This document shows, piece after piece, positions 1 to 8,584 of a stretch of 33,151 nucleotides of DNA. Position numbers and translations under genes: made by a program. The notes under the pieces were generated by a model. The model saw nothing but the letters and a program-made list of their open reading frames with translations, did no database searches and was not told the DNA's origin. Each line of letters begins with the position of its first letter. Position 1 is the stretch's first letter. The stretch comes from Bacteroidota bacterium (lineage in GTDB: Bacteria; Bacteroidota; Bacteroidia; Bacteroidales; Bacteroidaceae), in contig JAEZKJ010000170.1 in assembly GCA_023415545.1 (NCBI GenBank), positions 1 to 33,151 of the forward strand. Direction: 5' to 3'.

Positions 1-793
1 CTTCTACACTATACAGTATCAAGTCCGAATCAGTGTCATAAACCTCAAGAGGATTTTTGCCGGTAACATAAAAACTTTGAACTGTTGAGTTAGAAGAAAA
101 TATCACATATTTTTCCGACGGATGCCACATAGGATATACACCTTGTTTATTAGGAGCGATAGCTTTAAAATCAACTTTTTTTAATTTATCACCATCAACA
201 AATAAAGTACCCCCACCCTGTTTACGATAATGGATCAGCATATTTTCAGGTGAATAGTTATGAAATGAGTGACAGTTGATACATCCATTTCTATCTGTTT
301 TCAAAATCTCATCTTCATTGAAGTCAGAAAGATTTCGTTGGCATATTTTCATATCCTGCCAACTCTCATAACCAGGCTCAATAAGGCGGTAAGCAATATA
401 TGGGTCAATGCTGTCTTTAGAGATAAAAATAGAGAAAGGCTTGAACCTCACTCCATCAGGATTCGATTCATCAAAAAGAGATAGTTCAACATTAAGTTCC
501 TGGCCGGCATAGTTTTTCAATAAGTCACTCCACTCATCGGGAGATATTTTAATCTGACTTTTACCATCTACTGATAACAGAAGTTTGCCCTTACAGCTTA
601 TCTCAGCATATAAAGATTTCGCTCCCTGCACTTCAAAATTCAGAGGTGCTATATTGCATGGTACGGTAACATCTTTATAATCAGGGAAAATATTTGGATA
701 TTGATCAATGGCTCTGTCTGCTCTATGACCATTAGAACAACTAATAAATAGGGCAATACTCCCTGTTAGAAGAAGGGATTTAATGAAATTCAT
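1..793 (-). CDS. Outer-surface or periplasmic lipoprotein with CxxCH motif and TolB/PD40-like repeat (partial, 3' end missing)
   Basis: The frame is open from the ATG at 793 to the window edge, giving about 264 residues without a stop. The N-terminus is a lipoprotein signal: basic start, hydrophobic stretch, then a Cys at residue 19 (FISC). Residues 171-175 read CINCH, the covalent haem c attachment pattern, followed by a second His at 178. Near residues 221-235 the sequence PMWHPSEKYVIFSS matches the strand motif of TolB/PD40 beta-propeller repeats. From this I infer a lipid-anchored beta-propeller protein that may carry one c-type haem. Similar Bacteroidota proteins are often labelled as PD40 or cytochrome-c-related proteins; no substrate is known to me. 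No clear promoter was found in the 258 bases before the next, divergent gene. Confidence 0.7.
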   Translation of the reverse strand, partial: MNFIKSLLLTGSIALFISCSNGHRADRAIDQYPNIFPDYKDVTVPCNIAPLNFEVQGAKSLYAEISCKGKLLLSVDGKSQIKISPDEWSDLLKNYAGQELNVELSLFDESNPDGVRFKPFSIFISKDSIDPYIAYRLIEPGYESWQDMKICQRNLSDFNEDEILKTDRNGCINCHSFHNYSPENMLIHYRKQGGGTLFVDGDKLKKVDFKAIAPNKQGVYPMWHPSEKYVIFSSNSTVQSFYVTGKNPLEVYDTDSDLILYSVE

Positions 794-1009
794 AATTTAG
801 TTTCAAAGTGTTTTATTCATAATATAGATTTTCGGCAGAAAGTTAAATCAAATAAAGAATAACTCAAAGAGATACATAAGCATTTATAAAAAATAGCTGC
901 AAAAAGTTAATTAAACTATCACTTAACTACCTTGTAATATAGGCTATTAAATGGGTTCTATTAAAAATATCAGATTATTTTAAAAAAATAGTAAGGTATA
1001 ATGTAAATA

Positions 1010-1042
1010 TTGTAAAGAATATAGAGATAATCATTAACTTTG
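1010..1042 (+). promoter_or_regulatory. Bacteroidota-type promoter of the UPF0371 gene
   Basis: A -33-like TTG lies at 1010-1012 and a perfect -7 element TAACTTTG at 1035-1042, with 22 bases between. Transcription should begin only about 3-7 bases before the ATG at 1052, so the message would be almost leaderless. The -7 element also contains the TTG at 1040 that could be mistaken for a start codon. Confidence 0.6.
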
Positions 1043-1051
1043 TATCCCATT

Positions 1052-2515
1052 ATGGAAAATGGTTTTGATCACGAAAAATATTTAAAAATCCAATCTGAAC
1101 AAATCAAAAACAGAATTGGTAAGTTTGGTCACAAGCTCTATCTAGAGTTTGGTGGAAAGTTATTCGACGATAATCATGCAAGTCGAGTTTTGCCTGGATT
1201 TGAGCCTGATAGCAAGTTGCAAATGCTAATGAAGCTCAAAGATGAGGCGGAAATTGTATTGGTAATCAGCGCAGTTGACATAGAGAAAAACAAAGTCAGA
1301 GGTGATCTTGGCATAACTTATGATGAGGACGTTTTACGTTTGCGTGGTGAGTTTGAGAAAAAAGGTCTATACGTTAGCAGCGTTGTAATCACTCATTATA
1401 ATCGACAAGGTAGTGCAGATGCTTATCGAGCAAGATTAGAGCGTTTAGGTATTAAAGTTTTCTACCATTACACTATTGATGGATACCCACACAACGTAGA
1501 ACTTATCAATTCAGAAAATGGTTTTGGTAAGAATGACTATGTCGAGACTACTCGTCCTCTTGTTATAGTTACAGCTCCCGGTCCGGGAAGTGGAAAGATG
1601 GCAGTATGTTTGAGCCAACTTTACCATGAAAATATACGTAACATCAAAGCCGGTTATGCAAAGTTTGAGACTTTTCCTGTATGGAATCTCCCTTTAAAAC
1701 ACCCTGTTAATGTTGCTTACGAAGCTGCTACAGCCGATTTAAATGATGTAAATATGATCGACCCTCTTCATTTGGAGGCATATGGTAAAGTAGCAGTTAA
1801 CTATAATCGAGATATAGAAATTTTCCCTGTCCTTAATGCTATCTTCGAGAGTATTTATGGCGAGAATCCATATAAATCACCTACCGACATGGGTGTTAAT
1901 ATGATTGGATTCTGTATGAGCAATGAAGATGTTTGTTGTAAAGCAGCTAGAGATGAGATAATCAGAAGATATTATACAGCTCTTTGTAACCTTGCGAAAA
2001 ATGGTAGTAACGAGAATGAGGTAAATAAATTATCTCTTATCATGAAGCAAGAGAAACTTACTACTGATTACCGAAAAACAACAGTTGCTGCACGAGAGAG
2101 AAGATTAGCTTCTGGAGTAGCCACTGCTGCTATTGAATTAAATGATGGAACAATTATAACCTCTAGATCAAGTTCTCTTTTGGGAACTAGCGCTGCGCTA
2201 TTATTAAACGCAACAAAATACCTTGCAGGAATTCCTCACGAAGTGAAATTAATTCCTGAAGAGATGATTGCTCCTATTCAAAAAACAAAAGTTGAGTATC
2301 TTCATGGTGTCAACCCTCGTCTTCATACTGATGAGGTACTTGTAGCGATATCACTTTTAAGCAATACAGACAACAATTGTAAAATGGCTTTAGCCCAACT
2401 CCCTAAACTTAAAGGATGTCAAGTTCACTCTTCGGTTATGTTAAGTGAAGTTGATCATAATGTTTTCAAGAAATTAGGAATTGGATTAACTTGTGATCCT
2501 GTAAAGAAGGTGTAA
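1052..2515 (+). CDS. UPF0371 / DUF1846 family protein
   Basis: The 487-residue product matches the DUF1846 (UPF0371) family over its length. The start of the family-typical N-terminus is at residues 1-60. A glycine-rich, P-loop-like stretch (APGPGSGKM) lies near residues 175-183, and is conserved in this family as I know it. The biochemical role is not established; the fold suggests a nucleotide-binding enzyme acting in the cytoplasm. I chose the ATG at 1052 rather than an in-frame TTG at 1040, because the TTG is inside the -7 promoter element. It is transcribed alone and is followed by a strong terminator. No signal peptide or membrane segment is seen. Confidence 0.85.
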   Translation: MENGFDHEKYLKIQSEQIKNRIGKFGHKLYLEFGGKLFDDNHASRVLPGFEPDSKLQMLMKLKDEAEIVLVISAVDIEKNKVRGDLGITYDEDVLRLRGEFEKKGLYVSSVVITHYNRQGSADAYRARLERLGIKVFYHYTIDGYPHNVELINSENGFGKNDYVETTRPLVIVTAPGPGSGKMAVCLSQLYHENIRNIKAGYAKFETFPVWNLPLKHPVNVAYEAATADLNDVNMIDPLHLEAYGKVAVNYNRDIEIFPVLNAIFESIYGENPYKSPTDMGVNMIGFCMSNEDVCCKAARDEIIRRYYTALCNLAKNGSNENEVNKLSLIMKQEKLTTDYRKTTVAARERRLASGVATAAIELNDGTIITSRSSSLLGTSAALLLNATKYLAGIPHEVKLIPEEMIAPIQKTKVEYLHGVNPRLHTDEVLVAISLLSNTDNNCKMALAQLPKLKGCQVHSSVMLSEVDHNVFKKLGIGLTCDPVKKV

Positions 2516-2536
2516 AAAGAGTATATATTATATATA

Positions 2537-2575
2537 AATAAGAGTTCAAAAACGTTATTGAGCTCTTATTTTTTG
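2537..2575 (+). terminator. Intrinsic terminator after UPF0371 gene
   Basis: Arms at 2537-2549 and 2558-2570 form a 13-bp stem with one G-U pair and an 8-base loop, followed by TTTTG. The position, 20 bases after the stop codon, fits. The A-rich left flank may also let it work for the convergent DinB gene. Confidence 0.8.
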
Positions 2576-2620
2576 TATATATACTTAAGTACTAAATCAA
2601 AAAGCTTATTACAGATAATA

Positions 2621-3121
2621 TTATAAATCGATATCTTGATCTATCAATTCATGAATTTCATTTATGTGAAGATGTAAATGCTCTAAATATCCCACAATCA
2701 TCTCTTCAAGAGTAACTTTAGTTCCTTCAAAATCACACCAGTAACTATCAAGTTTTGTTCTATCAACAGAGTTTATCACCTGAATTATGTGGAAATTATA
2801 GAATTTCCAAAGCTGAACTAAGTTGGTCCAATCTTCATTTTGATAATCTTGAAGAGCTATCCAAAGATCATTGTCCTGTCTATAATCAGGGAAAAATAGT
2901 AGGTCTTTACTATACTGCAACCTAACCATACGCTGATGATTATTGGATGCTGAATCGATTAAATGACCTAGAATCTGTTTTATAGTGCGATTCTGTACAT
3001 TCCGTCTTTGAGTTATAACCTCGAGAGGCAAATTGCTTAATATATTTTCCTCTGCTTTAATAACCTGTTCAATACCGGTGGTTATGTGGAGAAATTGATT
3101 CTCATGATTGTAATTATTCAT
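2621..3121 (-). CDS. DinB-like metal-binding four-helix protein
   Basis: The 166-residue product is a helical protein of the DinB/YfiT superfamily. Three His residues expected to bind the metal are visible: H53 in LGHLID, and H148 and H152 in the C-terminal HLHLH segment. Family members include bacillithiol- or mycothiol-dependent transferases and stress proteins of unknown function; the exact reaction cannot be told here. It has no signal peptide and should be cytoplasmic. It is convergent with the UPF0371 gene and appears to be transcribed alone. No clear -7 element was found upstream of its ATG. Confidence 0.75.
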   Translation of the reverse strand: MNNYNHENQFLHITTGIEQVIKAEENILSNLPLEVITQRRNVQNRTIKQILGHLIDSASNNHQRMVRLQYSKDLLFFPDYRQDNDLWIALQDYQNEDWTNLVQLWKFYNFHIIQVINSVDRTKLDSYWCDFEGTKVTLEEMIVGYLEHLHLHINEIHELIDQDIDL

Positions 3122-3322
3122 ACCTTAATTTATTAGTCTAGAGTTTAGTTTTGTAAATATAGATTTTAAACTTCATAATAAATTAAATCAGCTACAATAT
3201 TTTACTTTATATTACTCATCATTTGTATAATTGCATCGATAAATTATAAAACTCCCTTTAGATGCCACAGCAATATATTAATATAAAAATAAAAGGATAA
3301 TTATAAAGCATCCTTTAAAACG

Positions 3323-3358
3323 AATATCCTTGCTAGATAATCTTCTAACAAGGATATT
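3323..3358 (-). terminator. Probable terminator of the GH115 gene
   Basis: Perfect 10-bp arms lie at 3323-3332 and 3349-3358, extended inside by a mismatch and three more pairs. On the minus strand a short T-run follows (CGTTTTAA). It lies about 85 bases past the GH115 stop codon. The rest of 3122-3442 shows no gene; it is AT-rich. Confidence 0.5.
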
Positions 3359-3442
3359 TCTTTGAAAAAATTAGTTTTGTATCACCATCTCATTTATATA
3401 ATAAACGGATTTAATATGATTTTGTAACAACAAAAACTTTAT

Positions 3443-5959
3443 TTATTTGATATCATTCCAATTATAATTATTTCCTAAATAGCTATATCGACTATTATCA
3501 GGATTTATAACCAATTGTTCCACTACAATTTCAGGATCTATCATGATAATCTTTAATTTATGCTTACCTGAAATAGTGTTGAATTTTACTTCTAACCAAC
3601 GCATGTTATCGAATACCTCTGTTCGGCGAGGCTGTTGACGACCGTTTATGTATCCACTTAACGAAAGTTGGTTACGAGGTGGAAGTGGCTTATGAATCTT
3701 GGATAAAGATAGATTTTGAGGAGTATACTCTTTAAATTCATCATGCAATCCCTGACGAGCATCGATAATCTGAATAGGTTGGTCGTCAATCTTAACACCT
3801 ATGCGAAGACCACGAGCAGGATATACATCTTGTGTTGGCAAGATACCTATAGCAATACGTCCATCATTAGTCAATTCAACTTCATACTCTAAAGCAGGAC
3901 CACTACCATCTGTAACAGACTTTGCCATAACATTCTTAGCTCCCATGCACCCTTTACTTCTTCCTATATCTGGAAGGAAAATCCAATTATCATCCTTACT
4001 TATATAGTTGTAAGCAGCAATAGAATACTCTTTTGTCTCTTTAGAAGCATTCAAATTGTAGTTTATTTTGAAACCAAGAGTCATCGGGTTGCGGTTTGCA
4101 CTTGGAATGGACCACTCAGTATATCCTATATGGTTGTCGAGCATCATTCCATCCCATTTACCACCGGCTATTCCTTTATTATAATGATCAGTTAGTTTAC
4201 GATCCTTCTCCATCATCAACTCAATGGCAGCACTGTCACCAATAGTGGCATTATTGTATATTTCAAAAATATTGGCACTTGCTACTGTTGGATAATATAC
4301 AAGTTGGTAAAAAGCATTTTGCGCCTCTGCAGGAATTTTCTCTTTAAGAGATTCGCAACGAAGTACAAGTTGTTTCCATTGGCTGCTCATATGCAGCATC
4401 TCCTCGTAATTGAATATACCTGGATATTGTACCTCAGGTTTACGCATTAGGTTATACTTAGAGTATTTTGCAATGATGTCAGCACACTCTTTTGAATCAT
4501 TTTCATCAATTCCGAGTACTGATTGTGTAAAACCTTCAAGCCACTTCTGTTCATCACCCTGTTTTATAGCATCCGGATTCCATGCATAGTGCATGATAAA
4601 GTCTATAGGCATCTCCTTAGGTTTAAGATCCCCCACGTTTATTATCCAAATACGATCTATTCCACTGGCATATGCTTGATGCAACTGTTCGCGCAGTTTT
4701 GGGACAGTAGTTGTGTTTACCCATCGGTCATTCCATGGACCACCATTCATATCAATGTGATAGTAGAGACCGATTCCTCCTTTGCGTTTACGCTCGGTTT
4801 CACTCGCCTTGCGACGAATATATCCCCAATTATTATCACAAAACAGAAGCGTTACATCATCCGGTACACTAAATCCTGCATCATAGTAACGCTGAACCTC
4901 AGTAAAAATAGCCCAAAGCTGTGGAACAGCATCTTCCCTTCCATATATATCCTTGATAATTTTACGCTGACCTTCAATAACTTTTCCAAGAGTCTTAATA
5001 TTCTCTTTGTCATCACCATTGCCCATAGCCACATCACCATCACCACGCATACCAATAGTGACAAGATTGTCATAATTCTTGTTTCTCTCCATACCTTCAC
5101 GGAAAAATTGGTCTACTCTCTCCTTGTTTGAGGCATAGTTCCACGCTCCCACACTCTGTTTGCGGCGTAAATATTCCTGATGTGAACGCATCATTGGCTC
5201 GTGATGAGATGTCCCCATGACGATACCCATCTCATCGGCCAGACGAGGAGATTCTTCATCATCTTCGTTGAAAGCAGAGTCCCACATAGCAGGCCAAAAG
5301 TAATTAGCTTTCAGTCTCAGTAGAAGCTCGAATATATGTGCATAAGCTTTTGAGTTTATACCACCGAAATGATTAGTACACCATGTGCCAAATGATGGCC
5401 ACTCGTCATTAATAAAGATACCACGATATTTAACTTTTGGCGAAGGTTGTATTATACGACCACCCTCATACCACACCTCATCCTGGTGTTTCACAGGTGC
5501 ATCGGCCATCCAATACCATGGTGAAACACCAATACGCTGAGAAATCTCGTATATACCATATATGGTGCCACGCTTATCGCTGCCTGCAATTACAAGATTG
5601 CCGTCCACCATATCAATAAGATATGATTCCCACTGTCCTTTTACTTTGCTAACGTCGATTTTCTTCATTTTTATTAGACCATCAATAATAGAACTTTTGC
5701 TTATGGTACCAACAATAATGTCTCCTTTAAAAAGTGATTGATTTTTTACGGATGCTGAAATACCAGTGATTTTGCGAACGTCATCACCCAAATCTTTGGC
5801 AGCTCGGATTACTCCTTTCCAGTCATTTTTATCAACTACTATATTTGTAGTTTTTCCATCTTTAGCGATACAGAAACCATCACTTTTTGCCTCAGATGTA
5901 AATGAAGTGCATAGTACTATAAACAATACGGAAATTCGTTTTATAAAAGTGTTTTTCAT
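3443..5959 (-). CDS. Secreted glycoside hydrolase family 115 (xylan alpha-1,2-glucuronidase)
   Basis: The 838-residue product has a Sec signal peptide (cut near residue 24, SEA/K). After an N-terminal mixed alpha/beta domain comes the GH115 core: NDEWPSFGTW at 184-193, the aromatic LKANYFWPAMW at about 216-226, SHHEPM at 251-256, FTEVQRYYDAG at about 352-362 and CDNNWGYIRR near 374-383. The conserved Glu near 354 and the Asp/Asn cluster at 375-377 lie in regions known to form the active site in Bacteroides GH115 enzymes. The C-terminal part is beta-rich, as in full-length family members, so the protein looks complete. The family removes (4-O-methyl-)glucuronic acid from xylan, here probably in the periplasm or outside. 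It stands alone: no SusC/SusD or xylanase genes are nearby. Confidence 0.9.
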   Translation of the reverse strand: MKNTFIKRISVLFIVLCTSFTSEAKSDGFCIAKDGKTTNIVVDKNDWKGVIRAAKDLGDDVRKITGISASVKNQSLFKGDIIVGTISKSSIIDGLIKMKKIDVSKVKGQWESYLIDMVDGNLVIAGSDKRGTIYGIYEISQRIGVSPWYWMADAPVKHQDEVWYEGGRIIQPSPKVKYRGIFINDEWPSFGTWCTNHFGGINSKAYAHIFELLLRLKANYFWPAMWDSAFNEDDEESPRLADEMGIVMGTSHHEPMMRSHQEYLRRKQSVGAWNYASNKERVDQFFREGMERNKNYDNLVTIGMRGDGDVAMGNGDDKENIKTLGKVIEGQRKIIKDIYGREDAVPQLWAIFTEVQRYYDAGFSVPDDVTLLFCDNNWGYIRRKASETERKRKGGIGLYYHIDMNGGPWNDRWVNTTTVPKLREQLHQAYASGIDRIWIINVGDLKPKEMPIDFIMHYAWNPDAIKQGDEQKWLEGFTQSVLGIDENDSKECADIIAKYSKYNLMRKPEVQYPGIFNYEEMLHMSSQWKQLVLRCESLKEKIPAEAQNAFYQLVYYPTVASANIFEIYNNATIGDSAAIELMMEKDRKLTDHYNKGIAGGKWDGMMLDNHIGYTEWSIPSANRNPMTLGFKINYNLNASKETKEYSIAAYNYISKDDNWIFLPDIGRSKGCMGAKNVMAKSVTDGSGPALEYEVELTNDGRIAIGILPTQDVYPARGLRIGVKIDDQPIQIIDARQGLHDEFKEYTPQNLSLSKIHKPLPPRNQLSLSGYINGRQQPRRTEVFDNMRWLEVKFNTISGKHKLKIIMIDPEIVVEQLVINPDNSRYSYLGNNYNWNDIK

Positions 5960-5993
5960 GAGATTTTTAATTATTCTATTTTAGTTTCATCAT

Positions 5994-6001
5994 CAAAAAT
6001 A
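5994..6001 (-). promoter_or_regulatory. Possible -7 element of the GH115 gene
   Basis: On the minus strand this reads TATTTTTG, a match to TAnnTTTG, about 35 bases upstream of the GH115 ATG. No good -33 element is seen at the expected distance, so support is modest. Confidence 0.35.
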
Positions 6002-6123
6002 AAGAAAATCGAACATTCATTAGTTTCATTATTACATTATTTTATATGAATGTTTTATTATCAAGTAAAATACGTTTTTATCTGGACTTAAATTATACCT
6101 TTAGACTCCAAACAATTAATTAT

Positions 6124-6651
6124 ATGAAGTTTATAATAGAATCGGGTACAATTGATGACATTGACGCATTAGAGAAGTTGTACGATGATCTGAATGATTA
6201 TCTTTCATCAACAATCAATTATCCCGGATGGAAGAAAGGTGTTTACCCAATTCGTGAAGACGCAGTTGCAGGTATAAAGAATCAAACTCTTTTAGTTGTA
6301 AGGCATGAAGGAACTATTGTTGCTTCAATAATATTAGACCATCACCCCGATGAAGCATATAATAATGTTAGTTGGAAAATGGAATTGGACTACAAACATA
6401 TATTTATCCTTCGCACTTTTGTTGTAAATCCCTTATTTTTAAAAATGGGAATAGGTAAGGCATTGATTGATTATTCAATTGAATTAGCTAAAAAAACAGG
6501 TATACAATCTATACGATTGGATGTATATGAAAATAATCTTCCAGCAAATTCTCTCTATGAAAAATGTGGTTTTGAATATATTGATACAGTTGATTTAGGC
6601 CTTGGTTGCTATGGACTGGATAAGTTTAAACTGTATGAGAAACTTATATAA
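6124..6651 (+). CDS. GNAT-family N-acetyltransferase
   Basis: The 175-residue product is a GNAT acetyltransferase that would transfer an acetyl group from acetyl-CoA to an unknown amine. The acetyl-CoA binding motif lies in FVVNPLFLKMGIGKAL, where the usual Q/R before xxGxG is a Leu. The C-terminal motif ENNLPANSLYEKCGFE is canonical. I chose the ATG at 6124 because the fold begins there; the upstream in-frame ATG at 6046 would add 26 residues that look like translated intergenic DNA. It is divergent from the GH115 gene. The TACCTTTA upstream matches the -7 consensus at all but the last base, which is too weak to call. Confidence 0.85.
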   Translation: MKFIIESGTIDDIDALEKLYDDLNDYLSSTINYPGWKKGVYPIREDAVAGIKNQTLLVVRHEGTIVASIILDHHPDEAYNNVSWKMELDYKHIFILRTFVVNPLFLKMGIGKALIDYSIELAKKTGIQSIRLDVYENNLPANSLYEKCGFEYIDTVDLGLGCYGLDKFKLYEKLI

Positions 6652-6716
6652 ATTGTAATCTGTAAAAAACGATATAATATCAAAACCTATACATTTTTTT
6701 AAGCATTCATTGATTT

Positions 6717-7178
6717 TTATTCTATCAACTCAAAAGTTGTATTGTTGCCCGTCGTGCTAATTATTGAAGTAGTTAAATTATCATTAATACAGACAGAGCC
6801 AGTTATGTAAGCTGCAAAACTACCCTCATCAATATACTTTGCTTTAATTATGAGTTCGTCTATTTTGTAAGTATAATTAGGGTAATGTCCCTTAGTAGTC
6901 ACATCGGTAGTAGTCACAATAAAAGAGGATTCAGGATTAGGATCGGCTATTGAAAAGCTTTGAGCTTTACCATCGGCTATAACAATAATCATATCACTAA
7001 ACTCACCCGAGTGAGATACATATTTACCACTTCGAGGTATGATATTGGTCTTATCACAGCTTGTCAACGCCAAGATCGTCAATAATAAAAGAGGTATTAT
7101 TTTTGTAATAGCTATCCTTGTGTTCAATGTAGATATAGATTGACTCATATTTTTGTGTTTTATTTCCTGATTGTTCAT
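6717..7178 (-). CDS. Small putative lipoprotein of unknown function
   Basis: The product has up to 153 residues. A hydrophobic segment (IIPLLLLTILALTSC) ends in a lipobox with the Cys near residue 41, so it is probably a lipoprotein. The remainder is beta-rich and Thr/Ser-rich, with no domain I recognise. Two starts are possible: the ATG at 7178, or the ATG at 7148, which gives a shorter and more usual signal peptide. The -7 element at 7192-7199 allows either. It converges with the GNAT gene; the 65 bases between show no convincing hairpin. Confidence 0.65.
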   Translation of the reverse strand: MNNQEIKHKNMSQSISTLNTRIAITKIIPLLLLTILALTSCDKTNIIPRSGKYVSHSGEFSDMIIVIADGKAQSFSIADPNPESSFIVTTTDVTTKGHYPNYTYKIDELIIKAKYIDEGSFAAYITGSVCINDNLTTSIISTTGNNTTFELIE

Positions 7179-7191
7179 TAAAATTAACTCC

Positions 7192-7199
7192 CAAAATTA
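7192..7199 (-). promoter_or_regulatory. -7 element of the small lipoprotein gene
   Basis: The minus strand reads TAATTTTG, a perfect TAnnTTTG, 14 bases upstream of the first possible ATG. A -33 element is not obvious. Confidence 0.45.
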
Positions 7200-7330
7200 C
7201 TATAATAAACCAATATGTAGTACATTTTTACTACTTTTCGTTTGATTAATAACTACTAATAATACGTAATAATTCGATTATTGAACACATATGATCCCAT
7301 AGTATATGTTGATTTGTAGCATTATAAACA

Positions 7331-7365
7331 CAAAAAAGGCATTTAGTATTTCTACTAAATGCCTT
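7331..7365 (-). terminator. Intrinsic terminator of tRNA-Lys
   Basis: Perfect 13-bp arms at 7336-7348 and 7353-7365 enclose a 4-base loop. On the minus strand the stem runs into a T-run (complement of the A-run at 7332-7337). It lies ten bases beyond the tRNA 3' end. Confidence 0.9.
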
Positions 7366-7374
7366 CTTGATTCG

Positions 7375-7447
7375 TGATCCGCCTGGGGCTCGAACCCAGG
7401 ACCCCAACATTAAAAGTGTTGTGCTCTACCTGCTGAGCTAGCGAATC
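7375..7447 (-). tRNA. tRNA-Lys (anticodon UUU)
   Basis: The 73-base sequence folds as a complete cloverleaf on the minus strand. The acceptor arms are GATTCGC and GCGGATC with one G-U pair, the anticodon loop is CTTTTAA giving UUU, and the T arm contains GGTTCGAGCCC. The discriminator is A, and CCA is not encoded. No integrase or repeated 3' end is seen nearby, so the gene does not look like a used attachment site in this window. Confidence 0.97.
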
Positions 7448-7578
7448 AATAATTATATGCTTTCGCATTTGCGGTTGCAAAGGTAGATATTATTTTTAAA
7501 ATACCAAATAGTAGAATCCTTTTTTTGCAAAAATAATCACCTTAAAGGCTTTTAGACCTATATCATAAACAAAAACAG

Positions 7579-7586
7579 TATCTTTG
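7579..7586 (+). promoter_or_regulatory. -7 element of the PAP2 gene
   Basis: A perfect TATCTTTG lies 25 bases upstream of the PAP2 ATG. The -33 region is weak. Confidence 0.45.
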
Positions 7587-7611
7587 TGTTCTCATTACTA
7601 TCTGTTTTTTT

Positions 7612-8226
7612 ATGAAGAAATTCAAGTATAATATAACAACATACTCAGTAGTATCTATATTGGTACTAATAGTAATTGCTGCATTCCTTATTGGAAATAA
7701 CTTTATTGTTGATTTTATCAGGAATGTAAATATTGATGTTAGAACGATACGAAATGAATACTTCCCATCTTTTAGTACAGATATTGATGATTTTCTTCAG
7801 TTCTTTCCTGCTGTCTTAATGCTGACATTAACATTTTGCAACTATAAGGGAGACATGGGGAATAAACAATTCGCAATATTCCTTCTTATAGCTACAGCGA
7901 TAACACAACTTACTGTATATACTCTTAAAATATATATTGGTGAGCTGCGCCCTGATGAAAGTGACTATCTCTCCTTCCCTTCCGGACACTCAGCTACAGC
8001 ATTTATGATCGCTACTATGCTATCTTTACAATATAGAAAACGAAGTATATTTTATTCTATCTTCGGATATTCGTGCGCAATAGCTGTGGCTTTGTTGCGA
8101 ATATTAAACAACCGACACTGGATATTCGACACCATCATTGGTGCTGCTTTAGGTATATTGCTAACATATTGGGCGTACAGAGTCACAAAAAGAAAATTTT
8201 ATATAAAATATAAACAAGGTCAATAA
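7612..8226 (+). CDS. PAP2-family membrane phosphatase
   Basis: The 204-residue product is an integral membrane protein with about five to six helices. All three phosphatase motifs are present: K106-x6-R113-P114, P123-S124-G125-H126, and R163-x5-H169-x3-D173, where H169 is the expected nucleophile and H126 the acid. Family members remove phosphate from lipid substrates such as undecaprenyl diphosphate, phosphatidate or lipid A at the outer face of the inner membrane. Length and motifs do not allow a choice among these. It appears to be a single-gene unit. Confidence 0.88.
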   Translation: MKKFKYNITTYSVVSILVLIVIAAFLIGNNFIVDFIRNVNIDVRTIRNEYFPSFSTDIDDFLQFFPAVLMLTLTFCNYKGDMGNKQFAIFLLIATAITQLTVYTLKIYIGELRPDESDYLSFPSGHSATAFMIATMLSLQYRKRSIFYSIFGYSCAIAVALLRILNNRHWIFDTIIGAALGILLTYWAYRVTKRKFYIKYKQGQ

Positions 8227-8314
8227 AACAGAATCTTTCTACTTATATCAATATTTCTATTTTTACAATTAATATTTCTTTAGCTTATTCATAAAGTATG
8301 GCAGTGCTTTGTGA

Positions 8315-8354
8315 TATAGATAAATATATACCTCCTATAATATAATAATCTATA
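8315..8354 (+). terminator. Weak hairpin after the PAP2 gene
   Basis: Arms TATAGAT (8315-8321) and ATCTATA (8348-8354) pair around an AT-rich interior that can extend the stem. There is no T-run, so this is a poor terminator candidate. The rest of 8227-8509 shows nothing I can support. Confidence 0.25.
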
Positions 8355-8509
8355 ACAGATACAATTATCCATCTTTCATTTGACTCCTTTATAAAAATAC
8401 ACAAAGAAAACCAACACGCTTAACCCTCTAAAATTCAACTCATTAAATAATTAAGCTCAATACATCTCTTATTAAAAATAATTTTTTTTTTATTTTTTTC
8501 TCAAAATCA

Positions 8510-8540
8510 TTTGGAAATAATAAAATCTATCATACCTTTG
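8510..8540 (+). promoter_or_regulatory. Promoter of the ABC-GntR operon
   Basis: TTTG at 8510-8513 and TACCTTTG at 8533-8540, separated by 19 bases, form a textbook Bacteroidota promoter. The start of transcription should be near 8545, inside the dyad at 8543-8564, leaving a leader of about 40 bases. Confidence 0.75.
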
Positions 8541-8542
8541 CG

Positions 8543-8564
8543 GTGTACTATTATACTAATACAC
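8543..8564 (+). promoter_or_regulatory. Putative YtrA-type GntR operator
   Basis: A 22-bp dyad has 11-base half-sites with two mismatches and outer arms GTGTA and TACAC, 12 bases apart. It covers the predicted transcription start. From memory, Bacillus YtrA binds an AGTGTA/TACACT inverted repeat with similar spacing. The operon encodes a YtrA-like repressor, so autoregulation is a reasonable inference. Confidence 0.6.
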
Positions 8565-8584
8565 TATATTAAAAAATAAATAAT

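Noticed and set aside
1040..1051. TTG start that would extend the UPF0371 protein by four residues
   Set aside because: The TTG is part of the -7 promoter element, so it would not be in the transcript.
3146..3153. TAGTTTTG on the plus strand, a -7 match
   Set aside because: No plus-strand gene follows for almost 3 kb and there is no -33 element, so it is probably chance.
4523..5131. A 202-codon open frame on the plus strand
   Set aside because: It lies antisense inside the conserved GH115 gene, has no family pattern and an implausible composition.
7375..7447. tRNA-Lys as an integration site
   Set aside because: No integrase, direct repeat of the tRNA end or change in gene content is seen beside it.
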